A stretch of 64,000 nt of DNA from Oscillospiraceae bacterium (lineage in GTDB: Bacteria; Bacillota; Clostridia; Oscillospirales; Oscillospiraceae), in the NCBI GenBank assembly GCA_009787625.1, contig WQSX01000002.1, positions 62,001-126,000 of the forward strand, read 5' to 3'. Under the pieces are notes generated by a model. The model saw only the letters and a list, made by a program, of their open reading frames with translations. It was not told where the DNA came from and searched no databases. Both the position numbers and the translations under genes were made by a program. Shown here piece by piece: positions 34,141-42,480 of the stretch (the stretch's first letter is position 1; every line of letters starts with the position of its first letter).

Positions 34141-34169
34141 AGAATAGCACAAAATCAGACCAAGCGCAA
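34141..34169 (-). promoter_or_regulatory. Possible promoter of the flavodoxin-like gene
   Basis: On the minus strand -35 TTGCGC (34164-34169) and -10 TATTCT (34141-34146) have a 17-nt spacer. Both boxes are imperfect, so the call is tentative. Confidence 0.4.
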
Positions 34170-34223
34170 CTGCGCAATTGCCTATTGTTCAACTATGGGT
34201 TGTGTCACTCAATTATGCGTATA

Positions 34224-34252
34224 TTGAAACAAACTGTCGCTTGTATTATAAT
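34224..34252 (+). promoter_or_regulatory. Promoter of the xre gene
   Basis: -35 TTGAAA (34224-34229) and a perfect -10 TATAAT (34247-34252) have a 17-nt spacer. The predicted start near 34259 excludes upstream in-frame ATG codons and supports the TTG start at 34284 (ribosome-binding site AAGGGAG, 34269-34275). Confidence 0.75.
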
Positions 34253-34283
34253 TGCGTCATCAACTCACAAGGGAGCGATTCTA

Positions 34284-34907
34284 TTGACAAATATGCAAAT
34301 AGGCACAAACATCGCAGAGCTACGCAAGGTGATGGGTGCAAAACAAGAAGATGTTGCAAAGGCTGTGGGTGTTTCGGCACAGGCAGTTTCTAAGTGGGAA
34401 AACGGCGGCACACCGGATACGGAATTGCTTCCGCGCATCGCAGATTATTTTGGTGTGTCCATTGATAAATTGTTTGGGCGTACTACAATAGATTACAGTA
34501 ACATTGAGGATGAAGTGACTAAGTACATTGCGCAATCGATGGATGATTATGGTGTTGGGTTTGACCTTGATAAACTGCCTGACGAAGCACATGCCTTAAC
34601 TATGGAGAAAGCGCAGGCAATTTGCCGGTCAATAAGTATCGGCATGTTTGGGACGGCATTGCAAGAAGAAGTTGGATTTTCCGTAAAGCAGATGTTTGAT
34701 GATGTCCGAAAAAACGCATCAGATGACATGTATTTATATGCAAAAACAATAACCGATTCCGGTATTTCAATGATGTCATTTGCAAAGAATTTTCCGTATT
34801 TTATGCTCTTCCCCGAACCTGAGCAAGGATGGTATGAGAACCTGCCTGACGTGGAGGATTATCGCGAAGTTTTTTCTGCCCTTGTCTGTGGGTTTGGTAT
34901 TTACTAA
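34284..34907 (+). CDS. XRE family regulator, apparently truncated at the 3' end
   Basis: The TTG start at 34284 gives 207 aa. The N-terminal HTH has IAELRKVMGAKQEDVAKAVGVSAQAVSKWENG, and the following region matches a Clostridia XRE type that continues past the PEPEQGW...EDYREVFSAL segment with a further C-terminal domain of 100 or more residues. Here the frame ends after only CGFGIY. The next frame picks up the first transmembrane part of an ABC exporter within about 20 nt, so the two genes look joined by a deletion. The HTH part may still be functional. Confidence 0.75.
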   Translation: MTNMQIGTNIAELRKVMGAKQEDVAKAVGVSAQAVSKWENGGTPDTELLPRIADYFGVSIDKLFGRTTIDYSNIEDEVTKYIAQSMDDYGVGFDLDKLPDEAHALTMEKAQAICRSISIGMFGTALQEEVGFSVKQMFDDVRKNASDDMYLYAKTITDSGISMMSFAKNFPYFMLFPEPEQGWYENLPDVEDYREVFSALVCGFGIY

Positions 34908-34923
34908 CCGTTTGCAGGGTGAA

Positions 34924-36444
34924 ATGGGTGAAGCCGCACTCGGACATGATGTGGATGCGCTACTATGGCTATTAGTATTAATATCGGGTATTATTGCTAT
35001 TCGTGCCGTTTTTTCAGCGTTATCGACCTTGCTCCTTGCGCGGTTTTCGGCTAACTCCGAATATAATCTTCGCAGGCATTTCATTAATCACTTTTTGGGT
35101 GCGCCTTTTGCGAAAGTAGAAGAAGCCGGAAGTGGTGAAAGCTTGTCAATTTTTTCAAATGATGTCCCAAGTGCCGCGCACTTAGTTTCAACAGGCATAA
35201 TGGAGCTGGTATCCGACTTTATCGCCTTTGTGGCTTCACTTGCATTCTTACTGATGATTAGCCCTCTTTATACGGGAGCATTGGTAATCGCTTTTATCAT
35301 TATGATGACCATTGTAATGCTACTGTCTATGCCCATGCGAAAACACTCAGAAGAGCAGTCCAAAGAAACCGCGAACTTTAACGCCATAGTAAATGATTCA
35401 TTGCAAAACTTATCGGTTGTTGTGTCCTATGATCTGGATGATGTTATGGAAAAGCGATATATGGAGGTATATGACAGGTACATGGTGGCTTCGAAGAGCA
35501 TTGCCAAAGCCTCTATACCACTCGTTTCATCGGCAATGTTCGCTTTATTCGGACCGATAGCAGTAATCAATGTTGTGCTGGCTTTCGGTGCCATCAATGG
35601 AAATATTACAGTAGCTGAGTTCATCGCATATCTTGCAACAATAATGATGGTTATCGGAGGTATTTCAGGTGTTGCAAACGGAATCGGCAACCTTGCACCT
35701 GACGTTGCAAGAGCAAAGCGCATGAACGATAATACAAGCCACGAACATGAAGAACGTGCCGAGGGAGAAGCTTTGAGTCTTACTGATGCAACCATTTCTT
35801 TCACTGATGTGTCGTTTTCATATAGCGAGGACTTAGCTCCGGCACTTGACAATGTGAGCTTTGACATATCCTCCGGTAGCCGTGTTGCTTTTGCGGGTGG
35901 AAGTGGGAGCGGGAAATCCACCATTCTTAAGCTCATGATGGGGCTTTACGAGCAGGCAGAAGGTCAAATAACGATAGGCGGAAAAGACATTACAAGGTTA
36001 TCACGAGAAAGCTTGCGAAATGCGATTGCCTATGTGCCTCAAGATAGCTTCCTTTTGCCGGGAACAATTGGTGAAAACATTACGCTTGAAAGTACAATCA
36101 GCGACCCGGCACGACTAGAAAAAGCTTGCATGGAAGCGGGCATATTAGACTTCATAAATTCACTACCGGACAGATGGGATAGCGTACTTACAGAATCGTC
36201 AGAAAATATATCCGGAGGTCAACGTCAGCGTATTGCCATGGCGCGCGCATTTTACAAAGACGCTCCTATCATTTTATTTGATGAAGCCACATCGGCACTT
36301 GACCCAACTACCGAAGCGGCTATTTTGCAAAGTTTGGGCGAAGCCGCAAAAGATAAAACGGTAATAATGGTAGCACACCGTGAAATCGCTGTTGCCGCTT
36401 GTGACTGCGTGATACGCATGGAAGGGGGTAAAGCCCATGTTTAA
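34924..36444 (+). CDS. ABC exporter half-subunit 1, apparently 5'-truncated
   Basis: A fused TM-NBD exporter subunit. Walker A is GGSGSGKST, the signature [14 protein letters not shown] and Walker B IILFDEATSALD. Exporter-like sequence begins before any usable start, at about 34870 (FFLPLSVGLVFTNRLQ), but this part has no start codon with a ribosome-binding site. The ATG at 34924 (MGEAALGHD, after CAGGGTGA) would give 506 aa lacking the first membrane helix. Normal subunits have six helices and about 550-600 aa. It may be a non-functional remnant. Confidence 0.7.
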   Translation: MGEAALGHDVDALLWLLVLISGIIAIRAVFSALSTLLLARFSANSEYNLRRHFINHFLGAPFAKVEEAGSGESLSIFSNDVPSAAHLVSTGIMELVSDFIAFVASLAFLLMISPLYTGALVIAFIIMMTIVMLLSMPMRKHSEEQSKETANFNAIVNDSLQNLSVVVSYDLDDVMEKRYMEVYDRYMVASKSIAKASIPLVSSAMFALFGPIAVINVVLAFGAINGNITVAEFIAYLATIMMVIGGISGVANGIGNLAPDVARAKRMNDNTSHEHEERAEGEALSLTDATISFTDVSFSYSEDLAPALDNVSFDISSGSRVAFAGGSGSGKSTILKLMMGLYEQAEGQITIGGKDITRLSRESLRNAIAYVPQDSFLLPGTIGENITLESTISDPARLEKACMEAGILDFINSLPDRWDSVLTESSENISGGQRQRIAMARAFYKDAPIILFDEATSALDPTTEAAILQSLGEAAKDKTVIMVAHREIAVAACDCVIRMEGGKAHV

Positions 36445-38221
36445 GAAATTAACTGCGGGGGACAATAAGTATTTCTTCAAAATTTTTCGGTTTGCTCGCC
36501 CGTATGCTTTTCGATATGCCTTAAGCCAGCTGATGTACAGCGCGCAGGGCTTTGTCTTTCCGTTTGCTATGGCACTTCTCTCCGGCAATATAATGGCGGC
36601 TGTCGTGGCTGAGAATTCTGATATGGTAGTTTCAGCTATAATTAATTTTGCGATAATAGTTGGTGTGTTTTTCGTGCTACTGGGTGCAGGGATTTACAAC
36701 AACATTATCACGATTGAAAAAATCATGATGAACATAAAAAGAGAATTGTTTCGCAAATTTACGAAAAGCGGAATTGAAGATGCTGCAGTTGCCCATAGCG
36801 GTGAAGGGATTGCCGCCATTAACACCGATGCAGATACAGCACGAGGGGTTTTCGGTCAGCCACTGACCGAAGTTGTAAATTGCGCTTTGGGTATTATAGG
36901 TTCATCCATTGTAATTTTTGCCGTAGATTGGCGGTTAGGAACCGGTGCATTTGCTGTCGGAATCATCAGCTTTATCATGCAACACCGCTTCACTAAACCC
37001 CTAGCGAAAATAGGCAAAGATAGACTTGAAGTCAATGCTGATGCAGTAAAAACGGCAAGTAATATTTTTTCCGGTGCTATGGTTATGCGAGCATACAACA
37101 TGCAATCAAGAGCGTTAATTATGTTCGATACAGACAACAAACGATTGAAGCTACTTGACTTTAAACGCGGATTCATCGAGATGTGGCGGGGTGTGTTCAC
37201 AACTTTGCAAGGTTGGATGTCCTTAGCAGTGACATTCGCATTGGGTGGCTGGCTTGTTGCAACGGATAGGCTGGAGTTTTATATGCTAATGATAGTTCTT
37301 GGCATGTTTGAAACCCTCGTTAGTTCAATAGGGCGTATAGGTCGTACTTATGCGGACTTACAAGTGCCTATAGCAGGAGCAAAAAGAGTTTTTTCGATTT
37401 TGGATAAAGGTACATATGGACAGGAAACCGATATTAGCGAGGAAAAATTACCTACAGGGTTTAACCTGTCAATACAAAACTTAGACTTTGCATACCGGGG
37501 CGCTACATCTAACGCACTTTCGGGCATAAGTTTAAATATTAACGAAAACGAAATGGTCGCCTTTGTTGGCGAATCAGGAAGCGGAAAATCCACATTACTT
37601 CGCTCAATCATCGGCATGTACGAGCGAAGTGATTTTGGAATGGAGCTTGGCGGTGCAAGTTTTAACGAAATGTCTGCGAAAAGCTGGCGACGCAAATTTG
37701 CATATGTTGACCAAAGTTGCAAACTATTTGACATGTCCGTAGGTGAAAATATCTCCATGGGTTTGCGTGGTAACGCAAGTAATGCTTTGATTACTGCTGC
37801 CGCCAAACGTGCCGCTGCGCACGATTTCATTGTGGGATTAGATGGTGGATATGATGCACCCTGCGGTGAAAAAGGTGCAACGCTTTCGGGTGGACAAAAA
37901 CAACGTATAGCTATAGCCCGCGCACTGTTAAAGGGTTCACAGGTTCTTGTCTTTGACGAAGCTACTGCCGCACTTGATGCTGATAGTGAAAACTATGTGA
38001 TGGAAACAATAAACTCCTTGCGCTCTGACCATACCATTCTCATAACAACACACAACTTAAAGAGCATCATCGCCGCTGACAGAATCGTTGTGATGGATAA
38101 AGGGCAGATTGCCGAAATCGGCAAGCATGACGAGCTTATTGAAAGAAAAGGCCTATATTATGAATTGTTCACACAAGACAGGGGGACGGAACAAGACAGG
38201 GAGACGATTCCTCTGCCTTAA
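36437..38221 (+). CDS. ABC exporter half-subunit 2, C-terminus extended by a repeat
   Basis: This is the partner of the preceding subunit; the genes overlap by 8 nt, typical of heterodimeric exporters. Six TM segments occupy residues 15-310. The NBD has Walker A GESGSGKST, signature LSGGQKQRIAIARALL and Walker B VLVFDEATAALD. Family homology ends at GLYYELFTQ. The last 14 residues (DRGTEQDRETIPLP) are translated from a family A repeat that also brings the stop codon. The start has GGGGG as ribosome-binding site. Substrate unknown. Confidence 0.9.
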   Translation: MFKKLTAGDNKYFFKIFRFARPYAFRYALSQLMYSAQGFVFPFAMALLSGNIMAAVVAENSDMVVSAIINFAIIVGVFFVLLGAGIYNNIITIEKIMMNIKRELFRKFTKSGIEDAAVAHSGEGIAAINTDADTARGVFGQPLTEVVNCALGIIGSSIVIFAVDWRLGTGAFAVGIISFIMQHRFTKPLAKIGKDRLEVNADAVKTASNIFSGAMVMRAYNMQSRALIMFDTDNKRLKLLDFKRGFIEMWRGVFTTLQGWMSLAVTFALGGWLVATDRLEFYMLMIVLGMFETLVSSIGRIGRTYADLQVPIAGAKRVFSILDKGTYGQETDISEEKLPTGFNLSIQNLDFAYRGATSNALSGISLNINENEMVAFVGESGSGKSTLLRSIIGMYERSDFGMELGGASFNEMSAKSWRRKFAYVDQSCKLFDMSVGENISMGLRGNASNALITAAAKRAAAHDFIVGLDGGYDAPCGEKGATLSGGQKQRIAIARALLKGSQVLVFDEATAALDADSENYVMETINSLRSDHTILITTHNLKSIIAADRIVVMDKGQIAEIGKHDELIERKGLYYELFTQDRGTEQDRETIPLP

Positions 38222-38345
38222 GTCCACGTCATTGCGGCCTCTGAGCCGCAAGCCCATGAATAATGAACGTATCCGTGGGGGATTGCGGGTCAGGCCCGCA
38301 ATGACGAGTTTTTGTTTGCAGGCCCGTCCCCCTGCTTTCCTCTGC
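38173..38345. repeat. Composite repeat: family A arm, family B unit, family A tail
   Basis: A degenerate family A arm (38173-38220) is followed by a 78-bp family B palindrome (38228-38305; GTCATTGCGGC ... GCCCGCAATGAC) and a decayed A-like tail (38319-38345). The same order occurs at 39411-39557, so B probably inserted once into an A element and the composite was then copied. Confidence 0.88.
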
Positions 38346-38346
38346 T

Positions 38347-39255
38347 CTACCGAACCACTCCACGGAGCACGTCAAGCACCTCGCTGACAGCAGCATTATA
38401 ATCATCAAACTCCGCATCAATCAAGAAATCCGAATAATACCGCACTCTGACCTGCCGAGGTGCCAGCTCCTCATTATCCCGCACCCTGACAGGCGGGAGC
38501 CTGTCAAGTCCCGCTTTGTCTTTGCCTGCCGAAGCACGGACTTCGTTGATTTTATCAAGCAGAGCACCTTGCTGAGCCATCGGAACCATATCAATCCCAA
38601 AGTCAATAACCAAAACATCAAACTCTGGATTTTCACGACGCATAATCAAGCTGAGCAATCTGTTGATATGCTCAGGGCTTGGCTCAGCCTCAATCTCATC
38701 AAGCACAGTACCGCGACAAACCACAATATGCGGCAGACTCTGCGCAGTATTAACAGCCTTTTGCTTGTCACCCGACTTGAGATAAACGTAACACAAGACC
38801 GCCCGTGCTGTGCTTGAAATAACCTCCGAGGAATTCCCTGTCAAAATGCGCTCACACAAAAATTCAGCTTTCGTGAGCTTTTCCGCTCCGCCGTCTATGG
38901 TGAGAACCAGAGCAAGTTCAAGCATAAGCCCGTCATTGTTCGGAAACACTTTCAGTGCCTGCGAAAACGCATCAGCCGCCCCCGCACTGTCTCCATCACG
39001 CAGAAGTCGTTGCCCATCATGAAACGCTTTGGCAACCGCCCTGTCGTCGTTTATTTTCTCCATGCCAATGAGCGAATCAACACTGACATTAAACAAATTT
39101 GCAAGCGACGGAAGAAGTGTAATATCAGGAAATGTATCACCTCGCTCCCACTTACTGACACTCTGCGGAGAAACCCCCAAAACACCCGCAACATCATCCT
39201 GAGTCATATCCGCACGTTTCCGCAGAACCTTTAAGTTTTCACCAATATAAAGCAT
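38347..39255 (-). CDS. XRE family regulator with TPR-like region
   Basis: The 302-aa protein has an N-terminal HTH (LRKRADMTQDDVAGVLGVSPQSVSKWERG) followed by a helical TPR-like stretch (ALKVFPNNDGLMLELALVLTIDGG; about residues 70-160) and a C-terminal part without recognised motifs. Such proteins are standalone sensors/regulators in Clostridia; the ligand is unknown. The ATG at 39255 follows GAAAGGAATGGT. The start of a second, similar leader sequence lies 30 nt further upstream. The stop borders a composite repeat. Confidence 0.88.
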   Translation of the reverse strand: MLYIGENLKVLRKRADMTQDDVAGVLGVSPQSVSKWERGDTFPDITLLPSLANLFNVSVDSLIGMEKINDDRAVAKAFHDGQRLLRDGDSAGAADAFSQALKVFPNNDGLMLELALVLTIDGGAEKLTKAEFLCERILTGNSSEVISSTARAVLCYVYLKSGDKQKAVNTAQSLPHIVVCRGTVLDEIEAEPSPEHINRLLSLIMRRENPEFDVLVIDFGIDMVPMAQQGALLDKINEVRASAGKDKAGLDRLPPVRVRDNEELAPRQVRVRYYSDFLIDAEFDDYNAAVSEVLDVLRGVVR

Positions 39256-39343
39256 AATTAATTACCATTCCTTTCAAAAATGTCTAGGTATAAAGCGACC
39301 ATTCCTTTGAATAAAATTTTAGCGACTCCGGAACATTAAGCAC

Positions 39344-39372
39344 AGTGTAACACTCGAAACAGGAATATTCAA
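39344..39372 (-). promoter_or_regulatory. Promoter of the XRE/TPR gene
   Basis: On the minus strand -35 TTGAAT (39367-39372) and -10 TACACT (39344-39349) have a 17-nt spacer. The leader is about 80 nt. Confidence 0.6.
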
Positions 39373-39410
39373 TAACGCATCTAGCGAGATAAACTCAACC
39401 ACAGGTTGAA

Positions 39411-39557
39411 AAAGACAAGGAGACGGTTCCTCTGTCTTAAGTCCACGTCATTGCGGCCTCTGAGCCGCAATCCCATGAATAATGAACGTATCCGTGGGGG
39501 ATTGCGGGTCAAGCCCGCAATGACGTATTTTTGTTTGCGGCCCGCCTCCCTGTCTTG
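39411..39557. repeat. Second A-B-A composite repeat
   Basis: Family A arm at 39411-39439, a 78-bp family B unit at 39447-39524, then a tail at 39528-39557. It is nearly identical to the copy at 38.2-38.3 kb. It fills most of the gap between the XRE/TPR gene and the LytTR promoter. Confidence 0.9.
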
Positions 39558-39581
39558 TAATGATACCTGTCACCCCGAAAA

Positions 39582-39655
39582 AACATACCACTTACCTGAA
39601 ATAACCCACCAAAGAGCAACCGGCTATTGCAAGAGCGGTCGCTCTTTGTTATTAT
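39582..39655 (+). promoter_or_regulatory. LytTR1 operator and promoter
   Basis: TACC/CACC motifs at 39586, 39593 and 39607 (offsets 0, 7, 21) precede -35 TTGCAA (39627-39632), a 17-nt spacer with the palindrome GAGCG/CGCTC, and -10 TATTAT (39650-39655). The arrangement matches 7692-7765. The 21-bp offset is the spacing known for LytTR direct repeats, so autoregulation is likely (inference). Confidence 0.7.
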
Positions 39656-39710
39656 TAGCACAGATAAACAAGCACAAAATACCAAAATCTCGGTATGGAG
39701 GACAAAGCTA

Positions 39711-40160
39711 TTGAAACTGCGTATCGAAATCACAGATGACCTAGCTGAAGATGAAGTTATAGTCCGTTGCTCACGAGTAGATGAATCTGTGCAAAAACTG
39801 CAAGCGTTCATACAGAGCCTGAACGCCCCAAAGCTCACATTCTTTAAAGGCGCACAGGAGTTCTACTTACCGATAGAGCAAATTCTATTCTTTGAAACCG
39901 ACGGCGAGCAAATCCACGCCCACACCAAAGCCGACGCACTGCGTGTAAAATTCCGCCTCTACGAACTCGAAGAGATGCTGCCACACTACTTCGCAAGGGC
40001 GGCAAAAGGAACAATAGTAAACACAGCAAAAATTTACTCAATAGACCGCAACCTAACGGCATCAAGTCAAGTAAAATTCGCAAACACACATAAGCAAGTC
40101 TACGTTTCAAGGCACTACTACAGCGCACTAAAAGATAAAATGAAAAAATGGAGGAAATAA
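39711..40160 (+). CDS. LytTR-family DNA-binding regulator 1
   Basis: This 149-aa stand-alone LytTR protein lacks a receiver domain. Residues 1-40 are a small N-terminal part (KLRIEITDDLAEDEVIVRC). The LytTR domain follows, with FYLPIEQILFFETDGEQIHAHT and YFARAAKGTIVNTAKIYSI as its two hallmarks. The start is TTG at 39711, 9 nt after GGAGG; an earlier in-frame TTG overlaps the -35 box. It is followed 2 nt later by a LiaF-like membrane protein, which probably controls its activity. Confidence 0.92.
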   Translation: MKLRIEITDDLAEDEVIVRCSRVDESVQKLQAFIQSLNAPKLTFFKGAQEFYLPIEQILFFETDGEQIHAHTKADALRVKFRLYELEEMLPHYFARAAKGTIVNTAKIYSIDRNLTASSQVKFANTHKQVYVSRHYYSALKDKMKKWRK

Positions 40161-40162
40161 AA

Positions 40163-41035
40163 ATGGCAAAGAATATCAGAATTAATGTTGTGCGAAGGAG
40201 CATAGGTTGGGGAGTATTCCTATTACTGATAGCGGCTCTCGTTTTGGCAAACCAACTCGGTGATTTCGTCGAACTGGGCTTTTGGCACATCATAGTTTCA
40301 GCACTATCAGTGGCATTTTTGGTCAGTAGCCTTATAGACCTGAACTTCGGCGCATTGCCGGTACCACTTGCGGCTCTGTATTTCGTATTTCAAGACCACC
40401 TTGGATTACCCCGCATAGACTTCTGGCCACTGGTGCTTGTAACACTTTTGGTCTCAGCGGGTTTAACAGCCCTTTTACCAAAGAAAAAGTGGTTTAAGAA
40501 GAAAAAACGTAAAAACTCCTTCTATGTAGACATTTCAGATGATGATGGCGAAAGCAGATTCGAAAGAAGAGTTGAAAATGCAGTCGAAAATGTAATTGAA
40601 GGTGTAGGCGAAGTTGTCGGAGCAACTGTTGAGAAGTCCGTAGAAGGAGCAATGGATGGGAACGGCAATTCAAAAATGAAAGTAGAAGAGAGCGGCGACG
40701 ACAACAATCCGAGCATAAGCGTATCGTTCGGCGGAATAAGCAGATACCTACACTCAACCGCACTCGAAACAGCAGACCTAAGTTGCAATTTCGGCTCACT
40801 GGAAGTCTACTTCGACAACGCAACACTCAGTCCGAACGGCGCAGACATAGACGTGAGTTGCAATTTCGGCTCAGTAGAACTATTTGTTCCAAAAAGTTGG
40901 ACAGTAACGGGAAATCTGAAAGCAACACTTGGAGCGGCAGAAATAGACGGCATGAAAAAGCAACCCGACGACGGCCCCGAACTACGCATAAATGGAAACG
41001 TATCATTCGGTGCAATAGAAGTCAACAGGGTGTAA
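40163..41035 (+). CDS. Membrane protein with LiaF-like C-terminal domain
   Basis: The start is the ATG at 40163, 8 nt after GGAGG; the ATG at 40148 overlaps that site and the LytTR stop. The 290-aa protein has three or four N-terminal membrane segments (to about residue 105), a basic KKKWFKKKKRK stretch, a charged linker, and a beta-rich C-terminal domain (about 190-290). That domain repeats SCNFGS and FGA motifs as in the LiaF/DUF2154 cell-wall stress domain. It probably senses envelope state and relays it to LytTR1 (inference). Confidence 0.85.
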   Translation: MAKNIRINVVRRSIGWGVFLLLIAALVLANQLGDFVELGFWHIIVSALSVAFLVSSLIDLNFGALPVPLAALYFVFQDHLGLPRIDFWPLVLVTLLVSAGLTALLPKKKWFKKKKRKNSFYVDISDDDGESRFERRVENAVENVIEGVGEVVGATVEKSVEGAMDGNGNSKMKVEESGDDNNPSISVSFGGISRYLHSTALETADLSCNFGSLEVYFDNATLSPNGADIDVSCNFGSVELFVPKSWTVTGNLKATLGAAEIDGMKKQPDDGPELRINGNVSFGAIEVNRV

Positions 41036-41058
41036 TTTAAAAGAATATTGCGATAGCA

Positions 41059-41269
41059 CGTAGGGGACGCACACCGGGCGTCCCTTTACGAATTGACAAG
41101 ACAGGGGGCTTGCAAGGAATTGCGATTTTTGCGTAGGGGCGGCATTCTGCCGCCTGAAAAACCTGAAATTTACGCAAACTTATATTAGCGGGCGGCAGAA
41201 TGCCGCCCCTACAAGCTGTCCCGTCTTTTCGCTGCGTACAGATAGACAGAGAACCGTACCCCTGTCTTA
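41059..41269. repeat. Cluster of family C copies inside a family A pair
   Basis: A C unit lies at 41059-41092 and could terminate the LiaF-like gene. Inverted C copies follow at 41132-41153 and 41189-41213, flanked by family A halves at 41094-41110 and 41243-41269. The arrangement fits C inserting into an A element. The right A half touches the stop of the next gene. Confidence 0.85.
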
Positions 41270-41749
41270 CCCTTGCTTCGACTTATACTCCGACAGAGCC
41301 TTTTCATATTCTTTATCCTCGCGCTTTAGCTTGATGAATGTCGGTATCATTGAAATTGCCGAAAATGCGGTGAATAGACCAAGCAATGAAACCCACCCTT
41401 GCCATATATCGGGAAACCATCTGAAAAAAACCACAAAGAGGCTAAGTGTAACAAGCGCAGTACCGAGAAAAATCATATATCGCCACACGAGCATGTATTT
41501 TGACAGGAAAAAGTCCGAAAGAAAAATCAAAGTCAAAACCCCAAGCACCACGGACAAGGCGAAAAATTGGAAAAAAACCTCGTAACTGATACCATCTGTG
41601 CCAATTACTGAAATTCCACTCTCTTGCAAGGGAACCAACTCAAAGTTGCCAAGAACCCACCCCGACACCCCGAGACCAAATAAACTAAGCGCAAACACTT
41701 TTGTTATGGTTTCAAATAAATATTTTAAAATATTACCCTTTTCGTCCAT
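41267..41749 (-). CDS. DUF3021-like four-helix membrane protein
   Basis: The start is the ATG at 41749 (MDEKGNILKYLFETITKVF), 8 nt after GGGGAGGT, giving 160 aa. Four hydrophobic segments and a charged C-terminal tail (KREDKEYEKALSEYKSKQG) match the small membrane partners that accompany LytTR regulators in Bacillota. It starts 7 nt after the LytTR2 stop, so the pair is co-expressed. The assignment to DUF3021 itself is by architecture and context. Confidence 0.75.
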   Translation of the reverse strand: MDEKGNILKYLFETITKVFALSLFGLGVSGWVLGNFELVPLQESGISVIGTDGISYEVFFQFFALSVVLGVLTLIFLSDFFLSKYMLVWRYMIFLGTALVTLSLFVVFFRWFPDIWQGWVSLLGLFTAFSAISMIPTFIKLKREDKEYEKALSEYKSKQG

Positions 41750-41756
41750 TTTGTAT

Positions 41757-42194
41757 TTACCTCCCCAGCTTATTTTTGATAAATGAGGCGTACTGTTTTG
41801 ACACCACAAGTTTTTCACTATTTTCCATGAGAACGATTATTCTGCCGTCCATGTCAGATTTGAGCGATTTTATCTTGTTAAAATTGATGATACTGGACTT
41901 ACTTGCACGGAAGAAATCATTTGCTGACAAATGTTGTTCAAGTTCATAAAGTTTTAGTGATGATTCATAGACCTCGCAGTCCGTATAGAGAAAGCATTTT
42001 TTATCAACAGTATCAATGTATAAAATCTTCGAACTATCAAGAATGTGAGTTTGCCCGCGACTAGTTCCCGTAAGCTTAAAATCCAAAGCCCGAAGGCTGG
42101 ACATAACCCGCTCAAGCTCCTCGCTAAGCGCAGATGCAGTAATAAGCACCTCAGTCTCAGAAACATCAGGGTCAATATTTATATTAATCTTCAA
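41757..42194 (-). CDS. LytTR-family DNA-binding regulator 2
   Basis: The 145-aa stand-alone LytTR protein has the same layout as LytTR1 (short N-terminal part, then HILDSSKILYIDTVDKKCFLYT and FFRASKSSIINFNKIKSL). It starts with TTG at 42194 after GAGGGGTG. Context is ABC-2 exporter, LytTR2, DUF3021-like protein on one strand, a common Bacillota module in which the regulator controls the exporter. Its target may be the tandem 21-bp repeat at 43983. Confidence 0.9.
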   Translation of the reverse strand: MKININIDPDVSETEVLITASALSEELERVMSSLRALDFKLTGTSRGQTHILDSSKILYIDTVDKKCFLYTDCEVYESSLKLYELEQHLSANDFFRASKSSIINFNKIKSLKSDMDGRIIVLMENSEKLVVSKQYASFIKNKLGR

Positions 42195-42217
42195 AAATCA
42201 TCACCCCTCTGCGCATA

Positions 42218-42246
42218 ATAATATCATTATTTACCCCTGATGTAAA
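42218..42246 (-). promoter_or_regulatory. LytTR2 promoter
   Basis: On the minus strand -35 TTTACA (42241-42246) and -10 TATTAT (42218-42223) have a 17-nt spacer. The predicted start lies close to the TTG start codon (leader about 17 nt). Confidence 0.65.
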
Positions 42247-42260
42247 CAGGTGCGACAGGC

Positions 42261-42480
42261 AACAAGACAGAGGAACCGCCCCCTGCCTTTGTGAGCGTTC
42301 ACACATGCCACGTCATTGCGGCCTCCGAGCCGCAATCCCCTGAATAATGAGCATATTCATAGGGGATTGCGGGTCACGCCCGCAATGACGAGCATACCTT
42401 TGGAAGATTTCGGTGCTGAACTTGATTCAGTGCCGCAATGACGGGCTTTTGAGTGCTGTTTTCAACACAGTTCGCCCCTA
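42261..42480. repeat. Family A, B and C repeat cluster
   Basis: A family A arm (42261-42290), the third 78-bp family B unit (42312-42389), a B fragment (about 42430-42445) and a half C unit (42466-42480). The last supplies the TAG stop of the ABC-2 permease gene. Nothing else is seen in this gap. Confidence 0.85.

Noticed and set aside
38109-38387. A 92-residue open frame
   Set aside because: It is made almost entirely of the A-B-A composite repeat and has no ribosome-binding site or family resemblance.
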